The position numbers and the translations under genes are program-made. From contig DIUH01000010.1 of NCBI GenBank assembly GCA_002428205.1, forward strand, positions 273 through 9,962: a stretch of 9,690 nt of DNA, written 5' to 3'. The stretch comes from Planctomycetaceae bacterium UBA6163. GTDB lineage: Bacteria; Planctomycetota; Planctomycetia; Pirellulales; Pirellulaceae. Positions 1-6,372 of the stretch are shown here, piece after piece. Each line of letters begins with the position of its first letter. Within the stretch, counting starts at the first letter, position 1. Below the pieces are notes generated by a model. That model had not been told where the DNA came from. It worked only from the letters and a program-made list of their open reading frames with translations, and made no database searches.

Positions 1-698
1 TGCACGATCAACAACAGGTTCAGCGCTTCGACGAAATCGGGATCGGCGGTGTAATCACCCGCTGGCGTCGAAAACATCATATGCAAGAAGTTTTCGCAGT
101 AGCTGAGCGAGTTCTTCGGATAGACAAACGGTTGGCCGATCGATTTCTTATAGCTATAAGCGGCGATGGTCGGCAATTTAGCGATCAAGCGGTGCGTCGA
201 GATTTCAACTTGGTCGGGATCGTCGACATCCATCGAGTCTTGATAGAAGGTCGACAGGGCGCCGACAACGCTGCTGAGGATTCCCATCGGGTGTGCATCG
301 CGAGGGAAACCGTTGTAGAACGATTTCATGTCCTCGTGCAGCATCGTGTGATTGCGAATGTCTTCGCGAAAACCTTCCGCTTGGTCGCGAGTCGGCAGTT
401 CGCCGTAAATCAGCAGGTAAGCGGTTTCCAGAAAGTCGCAATTCTGGGCGAGGATCTCGATCGGGTATCCGCGGTACCGCAACACGCCGTCTTCGCCGTC
501 GAGGAACGTGATCGCACTGCGGGTGCTGCCGGTGTTGACGTACGCTTCATCGAGCGTGATCGCACCGGTTGCGGCTCGCAGATTGCTGATGTTGATTCCG
601 ACCTCCCCCTCGGATCCGACAATCACTGGCAATTCGACTTCCTTGTCTTCGAGAATCAACCGAGCATTTTTTGAGGCCGCCGAGACTGCTGATTCCAT
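1..698 (-). CDS. gltA: Citrate synthase, N-terminal 232 residues (runs off the left edge)
   Basis: Citrate synthase condenses oxaloacetate and acetyl-CoA to citrate, the entry step of the TCA cycle, in the cytoplasm. The minus-strand frame opens with ATG at 698-696 and stays open to base 1. The translation follows the long hexameric (E. coli GltA-like) type: an N-terminal small beta domain (about residues 12-60), ITFLDGEDGVLRYRGYPIE (about 62-81), the HPMG segment, then SIGQPFVYPKN and FLHMMFSTPAGDY (about 185-215). It ends at LLLIVH, just where the family's conserved HADHE active-site segment begins, so the catalytic C-terminal half lies outside the window. A weak GGCGG/GGA element lies upstream of the ATG. 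The 183-base gap from the CorC-like gene and a candidate promoter there suggest separate transcription. The identity is secure; the type II assignment rests on recalled similarity to E. coli GltA. Confidence 0.96.
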   Translation of the reverse strand, partial: MESAVSAASKNARLILEDKEVELPVIVGSEGEVGINISNLRAATGAITLDEAYVNTGSTRSAITFLDGEDGVLRYRGYPIEILAQNCDFLETAYLLIYGELPTRDQAEGFREDIRNHTMLHEDMKSFYNGFPRDAHPMGILSSVVGALSTFYQDSMDVDDPDQVEISTHRLIAKLPTIAAYSYKKSIGQPFVYPKNSLSYCENFLHMMFSTPAGDYTADPDFVEALNLLLIV

Positions 699-728
699 TA
701 CTTTTTTCCGCCAAAAGGGCTACTTCAA

Positions 729-752
729 GGGGACGTGCGGGAGGGGAAGGGG
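729..752 (+). other. G-quadruplex motif in the gltA leader (template strand)
   Basis: The plus strand carries G-runs of 4, 3, 4 and 4 at 729-732, 739-741, 743-746 and 749-752, with loops of 6, 1 and 2 bases. A fifth run of three G lies at 761-763. This fits the usual G3+N1-7 quadruplex rule. The gene is read from the minus strand, so the G-runs lie on the template strand and the mRNA leader is C-rich. The motif sits 31 to 54 bases upstream of the gltA ATG, inside the predicted leader. Folding in the cell is inference. Confidence 0.5.
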
Positions 753-797
753 CACACGAAGGGACAGACAATCAATCAACGTTGCGATGTCAGAAAG

Positions 798-826
798 AGT
801 CTAGCGACTTGGGTACCACGCGACAA
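798..826 (-). promoter_or_regulatory. Candidate sigma-70-like promoter for gltA
   Basis: On the minus strand TTGTCG (826-821) and TAGACT (803-798) are separated by exactly 17 bases. Each matches the -35/-10 consensus at 4 of 6 positions. Transcription would start near 791, giving a leader of about 93 bases before the gltA ATG at 698. The -35 hexamer overlaps one copy of a direct repeat. This is a pattern match only; planctomycete promoters are poorly defined. Confidence 0.35.
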
Positions 827-846
827 TCAGCGGTACGCAATCAGCG
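824..846. repeat. Tandem direct repeat CAATCAGCG x2 at the gltA promoter
   Basis: CAATCAGCG occurs at 824-832 and again at 838-846, 14 bases start to start, in the gap between gltA and the CorC-like gene. One copy overlaps the predicted -35 box and the other lies just upstream of it. Paired half-sites in this place are typical of activator or repressor sites, but no known regulator motif is recognised. Confidence 0.4.
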
Positions 847-881
847 ACGATTCTGATCAGTAAAAAACCGATTCACTGGCT

Positions 882-2162
882 TCAATCGCGTTCGACCCCT
901 ACCAGGCGATGCAGCTTGACCGATTCGATTTGCCGGTTGGTCGAGCGAACGATCTCGTACATGATGTCACCGATCGTGATTTTCTGGCCTTCTTCGGGGA
1001 TACTGCCGGTGTGGTGCAGGATGCATCCGGCCACGGTTTGGTAGTCGTCGCTTTCGGGTAAATCCCAGCCGAGTTGCTCGTTGACGTCGTCGATCATCGC
1101 ACGGCCGTCGGCTCGCGCCGTCATGTCGTCGATGACCGAGATGGTCGATTCTTCTTCGGAATCGGATTCGTCAACGATTTCGCCGACGATCTCTTCCAGG
1201 ACGTCTTCGATGGTGACCACTCCGGCGGTTTGACCGAACTCGTCCAGCACGATCGCCAAGTGGCTGCGACTGTGCAGGAACTCGCGCAGCAGCAGTTCCA
1301 CGTTTTGGTCGATCGGAACGGTCCACGCCGCCCGCATCACGTCGCGCAAATCGGCGTCTTCCAGTCCACCGTTGCACAGGTAGGGCATCAAGTCTTTGAT
1401 GTACAAGACGCCGATCACGCTGTCGAGCGTCTCTTCATAGACTGGCAAGCGTGTTCGGCCGTGTTCGCTGGCGATTTCGAGGATCGACGGCCATTCGTCG
1501 TTCACTTCGACCGCGATCACGTCGCCGCGCGGTGTCATGATGTGGTCGACCGTGTCTTCGTGCAGGTCCATCACGCCTTGAATCATGTCGCGCACGCCGG
1601 GGCCGAAGTAACCTTCACGCGTTCCCGCGGTGACCATGGTGCGAATGTCGTCTTCCAGTTGTTCTTCTTCCTCGAACTCATACGACTCGGTGCCGACCAA
1701 GCGGCCGGTGATCACGGCGAGCAGTTTGCCGGGCGCGGCCAGCGGCGCCATCGCGAACGACAGCAGTCGCCAGAACGGCCAGGTGTAGAACAAGACCGGT
1801 GCGGATGCGAAACGGGTGACGGCAGCGGGAAGCCACATGTGGGTGAACATCATCAGCCCGCCGGCGCAAATGCCCCAAGCGACCATCCGAATTCCGGTCG
1901 GCTGGTCAGGCCCGGTAAATGTCGTTGCGGTGCCAGCGACCAAAAACAGCACCGTGCCGATCACTCGCAAGTATTCCGACGCCGTCAGCGCGACTTCATG
2001 GCCATCGATTACCGCCCCGAAACGTTCTCGGCGTTGTTTCAGCCGGCAGAACGCTTCGAGCGACCGACCGGCGAAACGATCGAGCAGTTCGGTGCCCAAG
2101 CCGCCCACAGAACCCAAAATCAACCCGAAAATCGACAATGCGATCCAGCCGTCTTGGGTCAT
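882..2162 (-). CDS. CorC/HlyC-family membrane protein (divergent DUF21, two CBS domains, CorC_HlyC tail)
   Basis: This 426-residue protein has the usual layout of the hemolysin C/CorC (CNNM-like) family, inner-membrane proteins linked to Mg2+/Co2+ export or homeostasis. Residues 1-155 form a divergent DUF21 region with hydrophobic segments near 7-23, 65-82, 92-112 and 120-150. An acidic linker (EFEEEEQLEDD, 162-172) follows. The paired CBS domains begin at IMTPRGDV (208-215), with RTRLPVYEE (236-244) and IGVLYIKDL (250-258). The second contains the family-typical IVLDEFGQTAGVVTIEDV (304-321) and EEIVGEIVDE. The C-terminal CorC_HlyC domain spans about 342-420. The ATG at 2162-2160 overlaps the ybeY stop as ATGA, indicating translational coupling. 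In many bacteria a CBS-domain gene of this kind follows ybeY. The family call is firm; the transported ion and any adenosine-nucleotide sensing by the CBS pair are inference. Confidence 0.93.
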   Translation of the reverse strand: MTQDGWIALSIFGLILGSVGGLGTELLDRFAGRSLEAFCRLKQRRERFGAVIDGHEVALTASEYLRVIGTVLFLVAGTATTFTGPDQPTGIRMVAWGICAGGLMMFTHMWLPAAVTRFASAPVLFYTWPFWRLLSFAMAPLAAPGKLLAVITGRLVGTESYEFEEEEQLEDDIRTMVTAGTREGYFGPGVRDMIQGVMDLHEDTVDHIMTPRGDVIAVEVNDEWPSILEIASEHGRTRLPVYEETLDSVIGVLYIKDLMPYLCNGGLEDADLRDVMRAAWTVPIDQNVELLLREFLHSRSHLAIVLDEFGQTAGVVTIEDVLEEIVGEIVDESDSEEESTISVIDDMTARADGRAMIDDVNEQLGWDLPESDDYQTVAGCILHHTGSIPEEGQKITIGDIMYEIVRSTNRQIESVKLHRLVGVERD

Positions 2163-2719
2163 GATGGCTCCGCGGAGAGGGCTTGATCCGGATCAGGGCT
2201 GAAACGCCGTGCGTCTGCGATTCCCAAACGTTCCAGAACCGCCTGTTCGTGTGATCGCATTTCGGCACGTTCGGCCGTCGATGAATCTTCCAGGCCACAG
2301 ATGTGCAGCGTCCCGTGAACGACATAGAGCAACAATTCATGTCGCCAATCCCAGCCGAGTTCCGCTGCCGAGCGACGTGCCGTGCAGAGACTGACCACCA
2401 GTTCGCCTTCGACCGCCGAACCCGATCGGTCATAAGTAAAGCTGATCACGTCGGTCGGATAATCGTGGTCCAAATGCCGACGATTGATCTCATGAATCGT
2501 TTCGTCATCGGTGATCATCACGCCGATTCGACCGCCGGCAAAGCCTCGCGACTGAGCGGCGAGGATGACGGCATTTTGTACGGTCGAGTCAAATGCAGTG
2601 TCCCAGTCTTGCGTTGTACTGGGGTCGGATGGCCGCTGGATCTCCGGATCCGACGGTGCTGGAGAACCATCATCAGCCGTTGGCAGGTCGATGGTGATCG
2701 GTATTTCGAGCGTGTTCAA
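2159..2719 (-). CDS. ybeY: YbeY endoribonuclease / 16S rRNA maturation factor
   Basis: YbeY (UPF0054) is a metal-dependent single-strand endoribonuclease needed for 16S rRNA 3'-end processing and 70S ribosome quality control. The 186-residue product shows DVISFTYD (90-97), EGELVVS (104-110) and the signature HELLLYVVHGTLHICG (127-142). In the canonical HGxLHLxGYDH motif the three metal ligands are histidines; here they are H135, H139 and, at the third position, D145. Start choice is forced: an in-frame TAG lies five codons upstream, and the TTG at 2719-2717 is the first start codon after it. The next candidate is internal to the core. No convincing ribosome-binding site is seen, so translation may depend on pgpH, which ends 43 bases upstream. 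Residues 14-40 form a Pro/Asp/Ser-rich stretch not usual in YbeY. The stop overlaps the next gene's ATG by four bases. Confidence 0.93.
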   Translation of the reverse strand: MNTLEIPITIDLPTADDGSPAPSDPEIQRPSDPSTTQDWDTAFDSTVQNAVILAAQSRGFAGGRIGVMITDDETIHEINRRHLDHDYPTDVISFTYDRSGSAVEGELVVSLCTARRSAAELGWDWRHELLLYVVHGTLHICGLEDSSTAERAEMRSHEQAVLERLGIADARRFSPDPDQALSAEPS

Positions 2720-2762
2720 ACGTGGCCAATGCTAGAAAGGAAGGGGCAATTCTGTGATCGCA

Positions 2763-5135
2763 TTATGCCGATTGCTGCCCCGGGTATTTGACTCGCGCGT
2801 GGTAGATCGCTGTCAGCGATTTTACCAAGCTTTTTTTGATTTGATCTAACTGCATGAACGTCAAACCACATTCGTCGAATTGTCCGTCAGCCATTTTTTT
2901 GGCGGCGATCGCGTCGACCAAGTGCGTGATTCGTGCCGAAGTCGGTTCGACCAAGGTACGGCTAGCACTTTCGACGGTATCGGCCAACATCAACACTGCG
3001 GCTTCGAGCGTTTGCGGTTTTGGCCCAGGATAGCGATAATCTTTGTCGCTGACTTCTTCGCGGTTCGGATTCAATTCGCTTCGCTTGGCCGCCTCACGAT
3101 AAAAATACTCGACCAGCGTCGTTCCGTGGTGCTGCAGAATGAAATCGATGATCGGTTTTGGTAAATGATTGCTGCGTGCCAAGTCGGCACCGTCTTTGAC
3201 GTGGGCGATAATGATCAACTTGCTCATCGCCGGCTGCAGCGAATCGTGCTGGTTGATACCGTCGCTTTGGTTTTCGATGAAATAATCGGGCTTGAACATT
3301 TTGCCGATGTCGTGGAAATACGCGCCAACGCGGACCAGCAAACCGTTGGCCCCGATCTCATCAGCAGCGGCCTCGGCGATCGAAGCGACATTGATCGAAT
3401 GGTTGTAAGTGCCGGGCGCTCGCTGGGCCAATTTCCTCAGCAGTTGATGGCTGGCGTCACCCAATTCCAGCAGACTCAAGTCGGTCTGAACGCCAAACCC
3501 TTTCTCGACCAGCGGCAGCAAGCTGGTCATTGCCAGGGCACCGATCACAACGCAGCCGGCCGCCCAAAACGCTTCGCGTCCCAGCACCGCGAGGATCGCG
3601 CCGACGCCGGTCGACGGCAGCAGCGGCAGCGAATCGGCGGCGACTTCGGGGATCGTAAACAGTTCGCCGGTCACCACGCCGACGCCGATCACGGTCAGCA
3701 ACGTTACGCTGGCACTACCGATCCCGACGCTCAGCAAATGCGTGCGGCTGCGGATGCGTCCCAAGAACAGCACGCATGACAACGCGGCTGCGGCCATCGC
3801 AACCATCGCGGCGATGTCGGCGCCGATGAACAAGGTTACCGCAAGGCTGACAGCGGCCATCAGCACCATCGCCAATTCACGGCCATAAACGACCGCTGCA
3901 ATGGTCGCGGCCATCGACAGCGGAATCAGCTCCGCTCGCCACTGGTCTCGCGACAAGACATAACAGGCTGCGACGGTCACGACGATCAACCCCAACAGCC
4001 GCGCCAGTTTGCCGATGTCGGCAAGCAAGGCGCGATCGTCCACAAAATAGATGTAGGCACTGCCCAGCAAAAACAGCGCGGCGATCATTCCGGCGTACCC
4101 GGCGAGCCGGGCTAGTCGCGTTCCGATGCCCATCTTTTCAGTCAAAGTCTGCCATTCGCGACGCAACAGGTCGATTTGAATCGGACCGAGCGGTTGACCG
4201 GCGGGGGCCAATACCGAACTGCCACGTCGATAAGTCTTCATCACGTCTTCGACCTGGTCTGCCATTTCTTGGCGAGCCTTGCCCGACAACTCGTCGTCGT
4301 ATCGAAGCGTTTCTGGCAACCGACTTGATAACCAATAACTGATCATCTCAGCGACCGTCTGAGCCGCCTCGCTTTGTGCCGCTTCGCCATCAAAACGCTG
4401 GCGAAACTGTTCCTTCAGCCGCTGTTCAACTTCGAGCCGTGCCTGTGCGATCCGCACTTTCGAAACTTCGACAACCTGGGCATCATCAATCGCACCAGGG
4501 GAATAAACGCGAATGACTCGCAGATCGCCCTGTTCGGCGGTGTGGGTCAGCGATTGCAAAAGCCCCGTTTCGGTCGCTGGCAATAGCGCTATCTGCACGG
4601 CGGCATCGGTCTTTTGCAGATCGGGATCGGTCGCCAGCACCGATTTCAAAATGCCGAAACGATCCGCCGCGGTGTCACCCGGTTGAGCCGTTTCGCTGTC
4701 GAGATAGAGTTCCGCAAAGGCGCGTCGTTCGTCAGCGGTCATCTGGTCGAACGATTCTGCACCGAGCACCAAAAAGAGCTGGTCCTTCAACTCTTCTCGT
4801 CGTTGGATCAGCGGTTGGCTGCGGTTGGCGTAATAAGCGAGCGCTTCGCGCCGTTTTTGAATCCGCAATGCTTCAGTCGCCGTGGTATCAACCACCTGAA
4901 ACTCGACCCGCGAAATCACGTCGCGTGGCGGATAGTCGCCGGTACGGTAGGGAAATGGTGGTTGCCAGGTCCGACAAATAACCAACATGGCCACCGCAGC
5001 GACGACAGTCAGCGACAAACGAGACCAGAACTGCGGATCGGTCTCTTCGGACCACCAGCGCAGCAGTTTGCTTTGGGGCAAGCCGAGCGATTGCAACCGC
5101 TCTTTTCCAGCTCGTTTATTCGACGAAGTGCTCAT
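2763..5135 (-). CDS. pgpH: PgpH/YqfF-type 7TM-HD membrane phosphodiesterase
   Basis: This 790-residue protein matches the 7TMR-HD family; characterised members (Listeria PgpH) hydrolyse cyclic-di-AMP to pApA at the inner face of the membrane. The order is: basic N-terminal cytoplasmic tail (1-38), one membrane segment (about 40-54), a large extracytoplasmic 7TMR-HDED region (about 56-340, Glu/Arg/Gln-rich and partly helical), a cluster of hydrophobic segments (about 345-540), then a cytoplasmic HD domain. The HD domain keeps the metal-ligand pattern H579 (in GTYNHS), H608-D609 (in YFHDIGK), H645, H669-H670 (QHHG) and D719 (ADTVESAS), so it should be active. The ATG at 5135-5133 precedes a plausible MSTSSNKR start. 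It follows phoH by 106 bases and precedes ybeY by 43, the same order as phoH-yqfF-yqfG in Bacillus. The c-di-AMP substrate is inferred from family; no cyclase is visible here. Confidence 0.92.
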   Translation of the reverse strand: MSTSSNKRAGKERLQSLGLPQSKLLRWWSEETDPQFWSRLSLTVVAAVAMLVICRTWQPPFPYRTGDYPPRDVISRVEFQVVDTTATEALRIQKRREALAYYANRSQPLIQRREELKDQLFLVLGAESFDQMTADERRAFAELYLDSETAQPGDTAADRFGILKSVLATDPDLQKTDAAVQIALLPATETGLLQSLTHTAEQGDLRVIRVYSPGAIDDAQVVEVSKVRIAQARLEVEQRLKEQFRQRFDGEAAQSEAAQTVAEMISYWLSSRLPETLRYDDELSGKARQEMADQVEDVMKTYRRGSSVLAPAGQPLGPIQIDLLRREWQTLTEKMGIGTRLARLAGYAGMIAALFLLGSAYIYFVDDRALLADIGKLARLLGLIVVTVAACYVLSRDQWRAELIPLSMAATIAAVVYGRELAMVLMAAVSLAVTLFIGADIAAMVAMAAAALSCVLFLGRIRSRTHLLSVGIGSASVTLLTVIGVGVVTGELFTIPEVAADSLPLLPSTGVGAILAVLGREAFWAAGCVVIGALAMTSLLPLVEKGFGVQTDLSLLELGDASHQLLRKLAQRAPGTYNHSINVASIAEAAADEIGANGLLVRVGAYFHDIGKMFKPDYFIENQSDGINQHDSLQPAMSKLIIIAHVKDGADLARSNHLPKPIIDFILQHHGTTLVEYFYREAAKRSELNPNREEVSDKDYRYPGPKPQTLEAAVLMLADTVESASRTLVEPTSARITHLVDAIAAKKMADGQFDECGLTFMQLDQIKKSLVKSLTAIYHARVKYPGQQSA

Positions 5136-5164
5136 CTAGACGACTGATTTGACCATCGGATTTA

Positions 5165-5239
5165 CCTGTCACAGGGCCGCCGTGTGATTCCGCTTCGGAC
5201 GGCGTTTTCACACGGCTTGTGCCCCTGGTCCAGGCCTGG
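5165..5239. repeat. Cluster of inverted repeats in the phoH-pgpH gap
   Basis: The 106-base gap holds several short perfect inverted repeats. CCTGT-C-ACAGG lies at 5165-5175. GCCGTGTG (5179-5186) pairs with CACACGGC (5209-5216), and an inner TCCG/CGGA pair (5189-5192, 5196-5199) gives a nested stem-loop. CCTGG-T-CCAGG-CCTGG lies at 5224-5239 and includes the 10-base palindrome CCAGGCCTGG at 5230-5239. No T-run follows on the minus strand, so a simple intrinsic terminator is unlikely. An RNA processing site, attenuation structure or protein site is possible. Confidence 0.5.
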
Positions 5240-5241
5240 TC

Positions 5242-6195
5242 TCAGCCTTCCTGTTGCTCGTAGGCTTCGACGATCTGCTGCACCAAGCGGTGGCGGACGA
5301 TGTCGCTGTTTTCCAACCGCATCACACCCACACCGTCGATGTTTCGCAGTCGATGAACCGCATCAGCCAGCCCGCTGGCTACCCCACGGGGCAAATCCAA
5401 TTGGCTCGTATCTCCGCTGATCACCATCTTGCTCCTCTGCCCCATGCGAGTCAAAAACATCTTCATCTGCGGCACGGTCGTATTCTGGGCTTCGTCCAAA
5501 ATGATGAAGGCGTCGTTCAACGTTCGCCCACGCATATAAGCCAACGGCACGACTTCGATCACTTCGCGTTCCATCAAATTACGAGCCTGGTCAAAGTCGA
5601 CCATGTCGTTCAGTGCATCCAACAACGGACGCAAGTACGGATTCAGCTTAGCCCGCAAATCACCGGGAAGGAATCCGAGGCTTTCGCCCGCTTCGACCGC
5701 CGGTCGAACGAGGATGATTTTACGGATCTGTTCCGCTTTGAGCGACTCCACCGCAGTCGCAACGGCCAAAAAAGTCTTTCCGGTACCCGCCGGTCCCGTC
5801 GCAATCGTCAAATCATGACTGCGAATCATGTCGACATAGCGAGCTTGGCCTTCGGTTCGCGGTTGGACCTTGCGTCCGGCATGCTTGATCTCGACATCAC
5901 CGATGTCCGATCGAACCGCCGCAGGGCGATCGTCGCCGACGCCCTCCTGAGCCGCGGCTTCCTGGATATCCAACGGGCTGAGAACCCCTTTGCGACGACT
6001 GAGTTGTCGCAAACGTTCAAGCACTCGAGTCGTCTGCTGGACCGGGCCGGATTCACCGGATACCCGTATCTGGCCTTGGCGGTGAGTGATGTTGACATCA
6101 AAAAGCCTCCGGATTGTGCGGAGGTGTTGGTCGCGAGCCCCGAACAGTGCGAGGATCTCGTCAGGCGAAGTGACCGCCAAAGTTGCTTCAGTCAT
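5242..6195 (-). CDS. phoH: PhoH-family ATPase
   Basis: PhoH proteins are cytoplasmic P-loop ATPases of the helicase superfamily 1 type, often beside ybeY and proposed to act in RNA metabolism. The 317-residue length is normal for the short form. Residues about 10-65 form the N-terminal KH-like region found in PhoH/PhoH-L proteins, followed by a low-conservation linker (about 70-105). The ATPase core has Walker A GPAGTGKT (134-141), the family-typical RPAVEAGESLGFLPGDL (164-180), Walker B FIILDEAQNTT (230-240), and a motif-III-like SGDTSQLDLPRG (260-271). The ATG at 6195-6193 gives MTEATLAV and no convincing upstream alternative was seen. It follows cdsA by 177 bases and precedes pgpH by 106. 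The phosphate-starvation role of E. coli PhoH need not apply here; the ybeY/pgpH context favours an RNA or stress role. Confidence 0.95.
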   Translation of the reverse strand: MTEATLAVTSPDEILALFGARDQHLRTIRRLFDVNITHRQGQIRVSGESGPVQQTTRVLERLRQLSRRKGVLSPLDIQEAAAQEGVGDDRPAAVRSDIGDVEIKHAGRKVQPRTEGQARYVDMIRSHDLTIATGPAGTGKTFLAVATAVESLKAEQIRKIILVRPAVEAGESLGFLPGDLRAKLNPYLRPLLDALNDMVDFDQARNLMEREVIEVVPLAYMRGRTLNDAFIILDEAQNTTVPQMKMFLTRMGQRSKMVISGDTSQLDLPRGVASGLADAVHRLRNIDGVGVMRLENSDIVRHRLVQQIVEAYEQQEG

Positions 6196-6328
6196 TCAGG
6201 CCCTTTATGCCCGTATGCCAACTTGACCGCTCGATTGCCGCCGCCACAAAAATATGGCAGTCGCCAGTGCGAATTGAAAAGTGTTTAGCGACGGGTGGTT
6301 GGTGGTGGATTACCGTAAAAACCTTAAA

Positions 6329-6355
6329 CCGACGTCGGCGTCTATTTTATACGCC
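6329..6355 (-). terminator. Possible hairpin or weak terminator after cdsA
   Basis: Just downstream of cdsA on the minus strand, GGCGT (6355-6351) and ACGCC (6341-6337) form a 5-base stem around an A/T-rich loop. It overlaps the palindrome CCGACGTCGG (6338-6329), which is followed by TTTAAGGTTTTT. Either arrangement could be a weak intrinsic terminator, or a structure reducing read-through into phoH. The stems are short, so this is only suggestive. The rest of the 177-base cdsA-phoH gap shows no convincing promoter. Confidence 0.25.
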
Positions 6356-6372
6356 TGGCCGCCGGGGGAACA

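Noticed and set aside
81..674. A 197-codon plus-strand frame opposite gltA
   Set aside because: The minus strand reads as citrate synthase throughout; the plus frame has no recognisable domain.
1074..2186. A 370-codon open frame on the plus strand opposite the CorC-like gene
   Set aside because: Composition (rich in His, Gln, Arg, Asp, Val) is typical of the antisense of a GC-rich gene, no domain is recognisable, and the minus strand encodes an unmistakable CBS protein.
3165..3779. A 204-codon plus-strand frame opposite pgpH
   Set aside because: Gln/Asp/Arg/His-rich antisense shadow of the HD and membrane coding region.
5254..6288. A 344-codon plus-strand frame opposite phoH
   Set aside because: It is the mirror of a strongly conserved ATPase gene, with no motif or ribosome-binding site of its own.
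6343..6355. TATAAA/TAAAAT boxes on the minus strand after cdsA as a phoH promoter
   Set aside because: No acceptable -35 hexamer lies at 16-18 bases; the A/T stretch is better explained as the loop of a small hairpin.
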